Source: Sphingomonas bacterium (GTDB lineage Bacteria > Pseudomonadota > Alphaproteobacteria > Sphingomonadales > Sphingomonadaceae). Taken from it: a stretch of DNA of 64,000 nucleotides. Under the pieces are notes generated by a model. It was not told where the DNA came from. It saw nothing but the letters and a program-made list of their open reading frames with translations, and ran no database searches. The translations under genes were made by a program, and so were the position numbers. This document shows, piece by piece, positions 40,139 through 49,305 of this stretch (the stretch's first letter is position 1; each line of letters starts with the position of its first letter). The stretch covers positions 1-64,000 of the forward strand of contig NZ_JAQGLJ010000045.1 of assembly GCF_028292945.1 (NCBI RefSeq), read 5' to 3'.

Positions 40139-41998
40139 ATGGATCCCCGCCTGCTCCGCTTCTACAATGACGAACTGGGTTATCTGCGCGAGGCCGCGCG
40201 CGAGTTCGGCGAGGAGCATGAGACCGTCGCCAGCCGGCTGGGACTCAAGACGCCGACCGATCCCGATCCCTATGTCGAACGCCTGTTGGAAGGCGTCGCC
40301 TTTCTGGGCGCGCGCGTCCAGCTGAAGATCGCGGACCAGTACCCCGAGTTCACGCAGCACCTGCTCCACGCCGTCCAGCCGCATTACCTGGCGCCGATGC
40401 CGTCGATCTGCATTGCCGGGTTCGAGCCCAAGGAGGGCGACCAGATCCTGATCAAGGGTCACAAGGTGGCGCGCGGCACCGAGTTGATCGCGACCGCCAC
40501 CGATCAGGGCAACGCAGCCGTGCCGTTCCGAACCGGGCACGAGGTTACGCTGTGGCCGCTCCGCATCAGCGAGGTCGAGTATCTGTCCAGCCGCGCCGCC
40601 GTCGCGCCCTTCGCCGCGGCGGCGGACGTGCGCGCGGAAGCGGGGCTGCGGCTGCGGTTCGAGGCGACCGGCGGCGCGGACCTGACCAAGGTACTGCCGT
40701 CCCACCTGCCGATCTATCTCGCCGGTCCCGAGGCGGTGCCGGGCGAACTGTACCGCCAGCTGATCGGCGAAAACCTGGCGGTGCTGGCACGATCGGTCGA
40801 CGCCGCGAGTGCGCCATGGACCCGGCTACCGGATCCCGGCCAGTGCGGCTTCGAGGATCACGAGGCATTGCTGCCGGCGGAGGAGAGGTCGTTCCGCGGC
40901 TATCGGTTGCTGAGCGAGTATTTCGCGTGCCCCGAACGTTTCCTGTTCGTCGACGTCAAGGAGCTGGGGCGCGCTTTCGGGCAGTCTCCCAAGGCGTGCG
41001 ACGTCGTCTTCCTGTTCTCGCGCTCGTCGCCGATCCTGACCGGCGCGGTCGAGCCGGCCAATTTCAAACTGTACGCGACGCCCGCGATCAATCTTTTCGA
41101 GAAGCAGCTCGGGCGGGTGCAGATCACGCCGTACGAGCATGAATATCACGTCGTTCCCGACCGGACCAAGCCGCTCGACTTCGAGGTGTTCCGGCTGCTG
41201 GAGGTGAAGGCGTACGACCGCGAAAACGTCAATGCGCGCACGGTGGCACCGCTCTATGCGTTTGGCGCGCTGCTGTACGATTGGCGGGAAGCACTGTTCT
41301 ACACTACGCAGCTGCGACCGCGCCGGTTGTCGACCCGCGAGCAGCGGCTGCGGCGGCGAACCGAATATATCGGTACGGAGACTTGGCTGAGCCTGACCGC
41401 GCCCGGTGACGCATCGCGCCTGGACGATGTCCAGGAGCTGTCGGTCCGCGCGCTGGTCACCAACCGCGAGCTGCCCGAGCTGTTGCAGTTTCGCGGCGAC
41501 AAGCACTTCCTGATCTCCGGCGTACCGGCGCGTGGCGTGTCCGTACTGCGCGCGCCGACGCGCCCGCGTCCGCCGCTGGGGCTGGGGGATGCCGCATGGC
41601 GGGTGATCGGCCATCTGACGCCAAACTACATGACGCTGGCGCCCGAGGATCACAACGACCCGTCGGTGCTGCGCGATCATCTCGCGCTGTACGGGCGGCA
41701 GGACGACGCCTCGCTGCGCCGGCAGATCGACGGCGTGCTGGCGATCCAGTCGCGCAAGGTCGCACGCCGCGTGCCCGGGCTTGACCGGATGGCGATCGCG
41801 CGCGGCCACCGCATCTCGGTCCGGCTCGACGATGCCGCGTTCGACCGCAGCCGCATGTTCCTGTTCTCGGCGGTGCTCGAACGGTTCCTGTGCGAGTTCG
41901 CGAGCATCAATTCGTTCACCGAAACCTATTTCGACAGCCCCGAGGAAGGAGAGTTCGCACGATGGCCGCCGCGGATCGGCCGCCGCCCGAACATCTGA
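40139..41998 (+). CDS. tssF: T6SS baseplate subunit TssF
   Basis: MDPRLLRFYNDELGYLREAAREFGEEHETVASRLGLKTPTDPDPYVERLLEGVAFLGARVQLKIADQYPEFTQHLLHAVQPHYLAPMPS. Confidence 0.97.
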   Translation: MDPRLLRFYNDELGYLREAAREFGEEHETVASRLGLKTPTDPDPYVERLLEGVAFLGARVQLKIADQYPEFTQHLLHAVQPHYLAPMPSICIAGFEPKEGDQILIKGHKVARGTELIATATDQGNAAVPFRTGHEVTLWPLRISEVEYLSSRAAVAPFAAAADVRAEAGLRLRFEATGGADLTKVLPSHLPIYLAGPEAVPGELYRQLIGENLAVLARSVDAASAPWTRLPDPGQCGFEDHEALLPAEERSFRGYRLLSEYFACPERFLFVDVKELGRAFGQSPKACDVVFLFSRSSPILTGAVEPANFKLYATPAINLFEKQLGRVQITPYEHEYHVVPDRTKPLDFEVFRLLEVKAYDRENVNARTVAPLYAFGALLYDWREALFYTTQLRPRRLSTREQRLRRRTEYIGTETWLSLTAPGDASRLDDVQELSVRALVTNRELPELLQFRGDKHFLISGVPARGVSVLRAPTRPRPPLGLGDAAWRVIGHLTPNYMTLAPEDHNDPSVLRDHLALYGRQDDASLRRQIDGVLAIQSRKVARRVPGLDRMAIARGHRISVRLDDAAFDRSRMFLFSAVLERFLCEFASINSFTETYFDSPEEGEFARWPPRIGRRPNI

Positions 41999-43005
41999 GC
42001 TTCCTGCAACGCGCAGGCAAGCAGGTGCGGCGGTTCGGGATGTTCCCGCTGGTGCGCGGCGCGGAGGCGCGTGCACCGGGCATGCCGCGCATCGGCCGCG
42101 CGCGCCTGCCCGCGCAGAGCATCGTCGACCTCGCCCAGGTGCCGACCCTCGCCTTTCCCGACGCGACGATGGACGAGGTGGAGGTGCGGCACGGCCGTCC
42201 CAACGCGCATGGGCTGTGGCTGGGGCTGACCGGGCCGATGGGGCCGCTGCCGACGCACCTGACCGAGTTCGCGCTGTTCGAGCGCCGCTACGGCACGACC
42301 CGCCCGTTCGGGCGCTGGCTGGACGTCATCAGCAACCGCATGCTGCAGCTATTCTACCGCGTGTGGGGCGATTCGCAGCCGGTGGTACAGGCGGATCGCC
42401 CCGACGACGATCGCTTTGCGCGTTATCTGGGCCTGCTGTCGGGGGCTGCGGAGGGGGTGCGAGAGGGCGCGCTGCTCCCCGATCGGGCGCGGCTGTTCTA
42501 CGCGGCGTTGTATGCCTCGCGGCGATCCGCGGTCGGAATCGAGGACGCGCTCGGCAGCCTGCTGCGCCAGCCGGTCCGCGTGCTGGAGTACCAGCCGCGC
42601 TGGCGTGAGATCGAACGTGGCGACCAGACCCGGCTCGGCCGAAGCTTCGCGCGACTGGACGAAGGCGTCGTGGTCGGCGCGCGCACCCGCGTCGCGTCCG
42701 ACGCCTTCAGGGTGGCGATCCGGGCGAACTCGATGACGGAATATGAGCGGCTGCTGCCATCCGGCCCGCGCTTTGCGATCGCGTCCGAGGCCCTGGACTC
42801 CTTCGCGCCCAGCCATCTGGAGTGGGACATCATGATCGAGATGGAGGAGCGCCATGCGCGGCCCGCCCAGCTCGATGGTCGCACGCAGCTGGGGTGGACG
42901 GGCTGGTTGAAACCGGGCTCTGGGAATCGCCTGCGGAATGATGCACATTTGACGCGACGCGCGAAGGGGACTCGCGCGCCATCCGGGGGGAACAACCATG
43001 AGTGA
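41962..43005 (+). CDS. tssG: T6SS baseplate subunit TssG
   Basis: HLSFLQRAGKQVRRFGMFPLVRGAEA..LTGPMGPLPTHLTEFALFERRYGTTRPFGRWLDVISNRMLQLFYRVW; 37-nt overlap with tssF. Confidence 0.95.
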   Translation: MAAADRPPPEHLSFLQRAGKQVRRFGMFPLVRGAEARAPGMPRIGRARLPAQSIVDLAQVPTLAFPDATMDEVEVRHGRPNAHGLWLGLTGPMGPLPTHLTEFALFERRYGTTRPFGRWLDVISNRMLQLFYRVWGDSQPVVQADRPDDDRFARYLGLLSGAAEGVREGALLPDRARLFYAALYASRRSAVGIEDALGSLLRQPVRVLEYQPRWREIERGDQTRLGRSFARLDEGVVVGARTRVASDAFRVAIRANSMTEYERLLPSGPRFAIASEALDSFAPSHLEWDIMIEMEERHARPAQLDGRTQLGWTGWLKPGSGNRLRNDAHLTRRAKGTRAPSGGNNHE

Positions 43006-45802
43006 GATCAGCCGTTCGGCCTTGTTCGGCCGCCTCAATCCGACCGGCCTGAAGGCCGTCGAAACCGCGACCGGCTTTTGCAAGATGCGCGGCAACCCGT
43101 ATGTGGAGCTGGTCCACTGGATCCACATCCTGCTGCAGGACGCCCAGAACGATCTGGCGGCGATCCGCACCGCGTTCGGGCTGAACGACACGCAGGTCGC
43201 GCGCGATGTGGTGGCGCAGCTCGACTCGCTGCCACGCGGCGCGACCGCGATCAGCGACTTCTCGCCGCAGATCGAGGAGGCGATCGAGAAAGGCTGGCTG
43301 TATGCCTCGCTGCAGTTCTCGGCCGGGCGCGTGCGCACCGGGCATCTGCTGTACGGCATGCTCAAGACAGCAACGCTCAAAAACGCGCTGTTCTCGATCA
43401 GCCCCGAATTCCGCAAGGTGCAGGTGGAAAAGCTGGGTGCCGAGTTCGAGTCGATCGTGCGCGCGTCCACCGAGACCACGCAGCGCGACGGCGGGCCGGG
43501 CGCGATGACGGATGGCGGCGAGGGTGACGCGGCGCCGGTCGGCGCGGGCGAGGCACTGGGTAAATTTTCGATCGATCTGACCGCGAAGGCCCGCTCGGGC
43601 GAGATCGACACCATCGTCGGCCGCGACGGCGAGGTCCGCCAGCTGATCGATATCCTGCTACGCCGTCGCCAGAACAACCCGATCCTGGTCGGCGAGGCCG
43701 GGGTGGGCAAGACGGCGGTAGTGGAGGGGTTCGCCAAGCGCATCGTCGATGGAGACGTGCCACCGTCCTTACAGGGCGTGACGCTGCGCGCGCTCGACAT
43801 CGGCCTCATGCAGGCGGGCGCCAGCGTCAAGGGCGAGTTCGAGAAGCGGCTGCGTGCGGTTATCGACGAGGTCGAGTCCAGCCCGGTGCCGGTGATCCTG
43901 TTCATCGACGAGGCGCACACGCTGATCGGCGCGGGCGGGCAGGCGGGGACCGGCGACGCCGCCAACCTGCTCAAGCCGGCACTGGCGCGCGGCCGGCTGC
44001 GCACGATCGCGGCGACCACCTATGCCGAATACCGCCAGTATTTCGAGAAGGACCCCGCACTCACCCGGCGTTTCCAGACGGTGGACGTGTCGGAACCCGA
44101 TACGCCCAAGGCGATCGCGATGATCCGTTCGGTCGCGCCGATGATGGAGAGCCACCACAATGTCGTGGTGCTGGACGAGGCGGTGGCCGCGTCGGTGACG
44201 CTCTCGCAACGCTACGTCCCCGCGCGCCAGCTGCCGGACAAGGCGGTCAGCCTGCTCGACACCGCCAGCGCGCGCGTCGCCGTGTCGCAGCATTCCACGC
44301 CCGCACAGGTCGAGAACCGCCAGCGCCGCGTCGAGCTGCTGGAGGTGGAGCGCGAGGTCGTCCAGCGCGAGCGCGCGGGCCAGTACCGCTCGGACGATCG
44401 GCTCGAAAAGATCGACGAGGAACTCGCCGAGGCACGCGCCGCGTCCGAGGCGATCAACTCCAAATGGGCGGAGGAAAAGGCCGCGCTCGAAAAGCTGGTC
44501 GCCGCGCGCGACGCGTTGCGCGAGGCACGGGCTGCGGCGGGTGACGAACCCGTCGACGAGACGCAGCTCAAGGCCGATCTCGACTCTGCGATCGAGGCAA
44601 TGCGCTCGGTGCAGGGCGACTCGCCGATGGTGTTCGGCGTCGTCGATCAGGATGCGGTCGCGTCGGTGGTCGGCGACTGGACCGGCATCCCGATCGGCCG
44701 GATGGTCAAGGACGAGATCCAGTCGGTGCTCAAGATCGCCGACGAGCTGAAGAAGCGCGTCGTCGGTCAGGATCATGCGATGGACGCGATCGCCAAGCGC
44801 ATCCAGACCAGCCGTGCGAAGCTCGACAACCCCAACAAGCCGCAGGGCGTGTTCATGCTGTGCGGACCGTCGGGGGTCGGCAAGACCGAGACCGCGCACG
44901 TGCTGTCGGAGCTGCTGTACTCAGGCGACGATTCGATGATCGTCATCAACATGAGCGAGTTCCAGGAGGCGCACACCGTCTCAACGCTGAAAGGTGCCCC
45001 CGCCGGCTATGTCGGCTACGGGCAGGGCGGCGTGCTGACGGAGGCGGTGCGGCGGCGGCCCTATTCGGTGGTGCTGCTCGACGAGGTCGAAAAGGCGCAC
45101 CCTGACGTTCACGAGATGTTCTTCCAGGTCTTCGACAAGGGGTTCATGAACGACTCCGAGGGTCGCTTCATCGACTTCAAGAACTGCCTCATCCTGCTGA
45201 CGTCCAATGCCGGCACCGAGCTGATCACTACGCTCAGCGAGGACGAGGAGATGAAGCCCGAGGCCGACGCTTTGGCGACCGCACTCAGGCCCGACCTGCT
45301 CAAGGTGTTCCCGCCCGCGCTGCTCGGGCGGTTGGTGGTGCTGCCCTATTACCCGCTGTCGCCCGATATGCTCGGCGGGATCGTCAAGCTGCAGCTCAAT
45401 CGCGTCAAGAAGCGCATCGCCGAAAACCACAAGATCGCGTTCAGCTATGGTCAGGACGTCGTCGACCTGATCGTCAGCCGCTGCAACGAGGTCGCATCGG
45501 GCGGGCGCATGATCGACGCGATCCTGACCAACACGATGCTCCCGGAAATGTCGATCGCACTGCTCGGCAAGCAGATGTCCGGCGAGGTCGTGGAGGCCAT
45601 CGACGTCGGCGTCGATCCGCAGGGCTTCACCTATACGTTCCGCGACAAGGGCGACCTCAAAGCTGAGGCGACCGCCCTCGCCGAGCCAGGTTCGCCAGGC
45701 TCCGGTCTGGTCGCGGACGAGATCGGCCAACCGGCCGATCTTTCCCAAGGTCTCGGAATGGAAGAGGATATGGCACAGTCCGAACCGACAATCCCGGCCT
45801 GA
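42998..45802 (+). CDS. clpV: T6SS ATPase ClpV/TssH
   Basis: Two AAA+ modules: LVGEAGVGKTAVVEGFAKRIVDGDVP and MLCGPSGVGKTETAHVLSELLYSGDDSMIVINMSEFQE; ClpV-type N-terminus. Confidence 0.97.
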   Translation: MSEISRSALFGRLNPTGLKAVETATGFCKMRGNPYVELVHWIHILLQDAQNDLAAIRTAFGLNDTQVARDVVAQLDSLPRGATAISDFSPQIEEAIEKGWLYASLQFSAGRVRTGHLLYGMLKTATLKNALFSISPEFRKVQVEKLGAEFESIVRASTETTQRDGGPGAMTDGGEGDAAPVGAGEALGKFSIDLTAKARSGEIDTIVGRDGEVRQLIDILLRRRQNNPILVGEAGVGKTAVVEGFAKRIVDGDVPPSLQGVTLRALDIGLMQAGASVKGEFEKRLRAVIDEVESSPVPVILFIDEAHTLIGAGGQAGTGDAANLLKPALARGRLRTIAATTYAEYRQYFEKDPALTRRFQTVDVSEPDTPKAIAMIRSVAPMMESHHNVVVLDEAVAASVTLSQRYVPARQLPDKAVSLLDTASARVAVSQHSTPAQVENRQRRVELLEVEREVVQRERAGQYRSDDRLEKIDEELAEARAASEAINSKWAEEKAALEKLVAARDALREARAAAGDEPVDETQLKADLDSAIEAMRSVQGDSPMVFGVVDQDAVASVVGDWTGIPIGRMVKDEIQSVLKIADELKKRVVGQDHAMDAIAKRIQTSRAKLDNPNKPQGVFMLCGPSGVGKTETAHVLSELLYSGDDSMIVINMSEFQEAHTVSTLKGAPAGYVGYGQGGVLTEAVRRRPYSVVLLDEVEKAHPDVHEMFFQVFDKGFMNDSEGRFIDFKNCLILLTSNAGTELITTLSEDEEMKPEADALATALRPDLLKVFPPALLGRLVVLPYYPLSPDMLGGIVKLQLNRVKKRIAENHKIAFSYGQDVVDLIVSRCNEVASGGRMIDAILTNTMLPEMSIALLGKQMSGEVVEAIDVGVDPQGFTYTFRDKGDLKAEATALAEPGSPGSGLVADEIGQPADLSQGLGMEEDMAQSEPTIPA

Positions 45803-45879
45803 TCCGATCGTCCCGCCTTGCTCGGTTGCGAACGGCAATCGGGCAGGCGGTACGCTCGGCTGCATAGGGGGCGCGAGCA

Positions 45880-46749
45880 ATGGAAAACCTAATCCTCTCC
45901 GGGCAGTTCAAGCCACCGGCGCCGTATTCGCTTGGCGGTCACTTCGACCAGGTGACGAACAACAAGGGCACGGAACAGCATTTCCGGAACACGGGCAACG
46001 TGTTCCGCCTTGGCGTCGACGACCTGTTTCGCGTGATCAGCCTACGGCCGGATCCGCTGGAGCGCGCGGCCTTGCTGGACGTTCTGGAGACGCGGCTGCG
46101 ATCGTTCGGCGAGTCGCGCAAGTATCTGGAGGCTCCGTCACAGCCGTCCAAACCTCCCGGCGAGGTGATGACCAATTTCTTTATCGAGAATGTGCTTGGC
46201 CTCTCCGGTGACACGGCCGAACAGAAGGCGGCTTCCGAAATCCGAGGTTTGCTGCGCAAGGCGCTGGAACTGGGTCTCAATGACCGAGGCAAGTCGCAGC
46301 TCAAATTCCTGAAGTGGGCATCAGACGTGGTAGACGCGAAGCCCGGCGACCCGCGGTTCCGCGCCGTACTTGCTGGAGCGGGGGAGCAACTGACCAAGCT
46401 TCTTGTCAAGTATCAGCCGATGATCCTTAAGGCGATGGTGCGCCGTGGGCCGATCCCAGCCATTGTCGTCGACCGTTTTCGCAAGCTGATCGCGCTCAGG
46501 TTGGCCTGGCGTGTAACCTTCGCGGTTCGCTTTGCCTGGGTATCGCCCGTCCTGCTCGCGCTCGACCTTCTGCTCACCCCCTCCGAGATCGAATCCGACG
46601 AGAAAATGCTGTTCCTCGGGCTTTACTCGAAAGTCTGCGAAGATCGCCGTCTCATCTACTCGACGATCTTCGATCGGTGCGATCAGACGGAATGGAAGTA
46701 CAAAATGGAGCCGATAAGCGCATTGCGGGCGGCTATCCAGGCGGGCTGA
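45880..46749 (+). CDS. Unknown protein downstream of clpV (T6SS-linked candidate)
   Basis: 289 aa, 77 nt after the clpV stop, same strand, G5 tract upstream of ATG; no recognised domain. Confidence 0.75.
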   Translation: MENLILSGQFKPPAPYSLGGHFDQVTNNKGTEQHFRNTGNVFRLGVDDLFRVISLRPDPLERAALLDVLETRLRSFGESRKYLEAPSQPSKPPGEVMTNFFIENVLGLSGDTAEQKAASEIRGLLRKALELGLNDRGKSQLKFLKWASDVVDAKPGDPRFRAVLAGAGEQLTKLLVKYQPMILKAMVRRGPIPAIVVDRFRKLIALRLAWRVTFAVRFAWVSPVLLALDLLLTPSEIESDEKMLFLGLYSKVCEDRRLIYSTIFDRCDQTEWKYKMEPISALRAAIQAG

Positions 46750-46811
46750 GGCGACCGGCATCGGCGCGCGCGTGCTTCCTAACGTTTGGGGTCAGCGCTA
46801 CAGTCGCTCGT

Positions 46812-48368
46812 ATGATGCCGGCGAACCGGGGCGTCGCGGCGAACAGGGACAAGATCAACGATGACAGACGTTGGCCAGCAGCGCCCCTCAAGACGCGGCA
46901 AATCGACGTGACCGGCTCGTTGGTCGCCGAAATCGAAACGCCGGTCTCGGCGCAGGCCGCACAGACCGCGGCGTATCAGCGCAACCCGTACCCCTCGTTC
47001 ATCCATCCGCTGACGCACCCCGACCGGCTCGCCACCATCGCGCGCCTTTCGGGTCTGGACGCCCCCGATATCGGCACCGCGCGCGTGCTGGAGGTTGGCG
47101 TCGGCGACGGGCTCAACCTCCTGTCGATGGCGCAGGCGCTGCCGGACGCGAGCTTCGTGGGCTTCGACATCGAGGCGGAAGGGATCGGTCGCGGGCGCGA
47201 GCGCGTGGCGGCGGTAGGGCAGGGCAATGTGCGGCTGGAGGTCGCCGACCTGATGAACGGGGCGCCGGAGATCGATGGCTCGTTCGACTATATCATCGCG
47301 CATGGTGTTTTCGCGTGGGTGCCCGAGCCGGTGGCACTGGCGTTGCTGGCGCTGATCGGCGAACGGCTGGCACCCAACGGCGTTGCCTTCGTCAGCTTCA
47401 ACGCGCTGCCCGGGAGCTACGCGACACAGGCCGTGCGCGAGGCGATGATGAGGGCTGCCGGCAACGCGGAAAACGCCGAAGAGCGACTGGAGCGCGCCCG
47501 CGCGTTGTTGCGCGCGATCGCTGAGCCGCGTGGCAATGACGGCCAGGTGCAGAAGGGCTTGCGGATCGTTGCGCGCGAGCGGCTGGAGCGCGACGCCCGC
47601 GTGCTGGTTCATGACGAGCTGAGCACATCGTGGCATCCGTGGCACCTCAGCGACGTGCTCGATCGCTCCCGCGAGCACGGTCTGATGTTCCTGGGCGATG
47701 CGTCGGCCGAGCTGGTCGTCGACGGCATTCTGATGGACCAGGCCCCCGCGCCGGCACCCGCGCTACAGCAGTTCGTCGAGGCGAGAGCCTGCGCCGATGA
47801 CGACCTTGCCTTTCGCCAGTTTCGCCGCCTGCTGTTGACCCGCGACGACGCGCTGCCGCGCCGGCACGTCGATCCTCGGGTCATCGAGGGTCTGTTCGCG
47901 GCCAGCTATGCCGAGGAGGTCGAACCCGAGACCTTCGCCGCCGGACCGCGCAGGATACGCTGCGATCATCCGCCGTTGCGCGATGCCCTGCGACGCCTGA
48001 TCGCCGCCTCGCCCGAGCGCATCCCGGTGCGCGATCTTGGCCTGAACGACGCCTATCTTCGCGCGTTGATCGGGCTGTTTGATTACGAGATGCTGTCCCT
48101 GCATACGGTGCCCACCTCGTGTTCGCCGACTGTCAGGCAAAGGCCAAAGGCGAGTCCGCTGGCGCGAGTCATGGTGTCGGAGGGGATGGACTGGGCGGCG
48201 ACGCTGGATCACCGCGTCGTCGCGCTCGATGCGGGCGCGAAGGAGGTTCTGGCGATGCTCGACGGAAGCACGGAGCGGGAGGATGTTTATGCCCGCCTTT
48301 CAGGGCGTGGCTTCGATGGCGAAGCCGCAGTGGCGGGGCTGGCCGGAATCGCGCTCCTGACCCGCTGA
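46812..48368 (+). CDS. Class I SAM-dependent methyltransferase with probable methyltransferase regulatory domain
   Basis: VLEVGVGDGLNLLSMAQALPDASFVGFDIEAEGIGRGRERV, FDYIIAHGVFAWVPEPV; C-terminal PLARVMVSEGMDWAATLDHRVVALDAGAKEVLAMLDGSTERED region. Confidence 0.85.
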   Translation: MMPANRGVAANRDKINDDRRWPAAPLKTRQIDVTGSLVAEIETPVSAQAAQTAAYQRNPYPSFIHPLTHPDRLATIARLSGLDAPDIGTARVLEVGVGDGLNLLSMAQALPDASFVGFDIEAEGIGRGRERVAAVGQGNVRLEVADLMNGAPEIDGSFDYIIAHGVFAWVPEPVALALLALIGERLAPNGVAFVSFNALPGSYATQAVREAMMRAAGNAENAEERLERARALLRAIAEPRGNDGQVQKGLRIVARERLERDARVLVHDELSTSWHPWHLSDVLDRSREHGLMFLGDASAELVVDGILMDQAPAPAPALQQFVEARACADDDLAFRQFRRLLLTRDDALPRRHVDPRVIEGLFAASYAEEVEPETFAAGPRRIRCDHPPLRDALRRLIAASPERIPVRDLGLNDAYLRALIGLFDYEMLSLHTVPTSCSPTVRQRPKASPLARVMVSEGMDWAATLDHRVVALDAGAKEVLAMLDGSTEREDVYARLSGRGFDGEAAVAGLAGIALLTR

Positions 48369-48380
48369 CGGGCGTGGGGA

Positions 48381-49130
48381 TCAGTCGCGCACGAAGCGCC
48401 AGCGGCCGGAGTCGCTCTCCGAAGCGTCGAAGCGATACCCCTCCCAGTCGAAAGCACGCATGTCCTCGGGCCGTGCGACCCGATGCTCGACCAGCCAGCG
48501 CGCCATCGCGCCGCGCGCGCGCTTGGCACTGAACGAGACGAACCGTCGCTCGCGCCCCTCGCGGAAATCGGCCGCGATCACGCGCACGTCGGCCGGCAAG
48601 CGGCCGTCGATCGCCGCCCAGTATTCGTGCGACGCCAGGTTCAACACTGCGCGCGTATCGTCGTGCGCCAGATCGTCGATGAGCGCGCGGGCGATGCGAT
48701 CCCCCCACCAGTCGGTCAGCCGCGCCTGCCGCGGCGCCCAGCGCGTGCCCATCTCCAGCCGGTATGGCCGCATCAGGTCGAGCGGGCGGAGCAGACCGTA
48801 CAGGCCCGACAGCATGCGCAGATGGTCCTGCGCGAACCGGATCGAGGGCTCGTCCAGCGTTGCTGCGTCGAGCCCATGATAGACGTCGCCGGCAAAGGCG
48901 AACAGTGCCGGACGCTCCGGCGCGTCGGCGAAGCCTGCGAAGCGGTCGTGGTTCAGCTTGGCGAGCGCGGACGAGATCCCCATCAGCTCCCGCAACCGCT
49001 TTTGCGGCAGCCGTGCCGCCGATCGCGCCAGGCTGGTTGCCTCGGCGGCGAAGCAGGGGACCGTCGGCTCGACGTCGGGTAGCGCCGTATCATAGTCGAG
49101 CGTCTTGGCTGGCGAGATGACCGCGATCAT
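48381..49130 (-). CDS. yaaA: Peroxide stress protein YaaA
   Basis: MIAVISPAKTLDYDTALP..FAFAGDVYHGLDAATLDEPSIRFAQDHLRMLSGLYGLLRPLDLMRPYRLEMGTRW. Confidence 0.95.
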   Translation of the reverse strand: MIAVISPAKTLDYDTALPDVEPTVPCFAAEATSLARSAARLPQKRLRELMGISSALAKLNHDRFAGFADAPERPALFAFAGDVYHGLDAATLDEPSIRFAQDHLRMLSGLYGLLRPLDLMRPYRLEMGTRWAPRQARLTDWWGDRIARALIDDLAHDDTRAVLNLASHEYWAAIDGRLPADVRVIAADFREGRERRFVSFSAKRARGAMARWLVEHRVARPEDMRAFDWEGYRFDASESDSGRWRFVRD

Positions 49131-49305
49131 GGCCGCGGGCGGTAGCCGGGCTGTTCAGCTCGTTCAACGGGCGTTCAACGCACGCCGGGCAGGCGGGGCA
49201 GGCGGTCGGGGGAAACCCCGTGTCGCTTGAAGGGTTGTCGCCACACCGGTAAAGCCTGGCGAGATCATCGTCGCGGGCCACGTCGCGTCGTCAAGGAGAG
49301 TAGCT

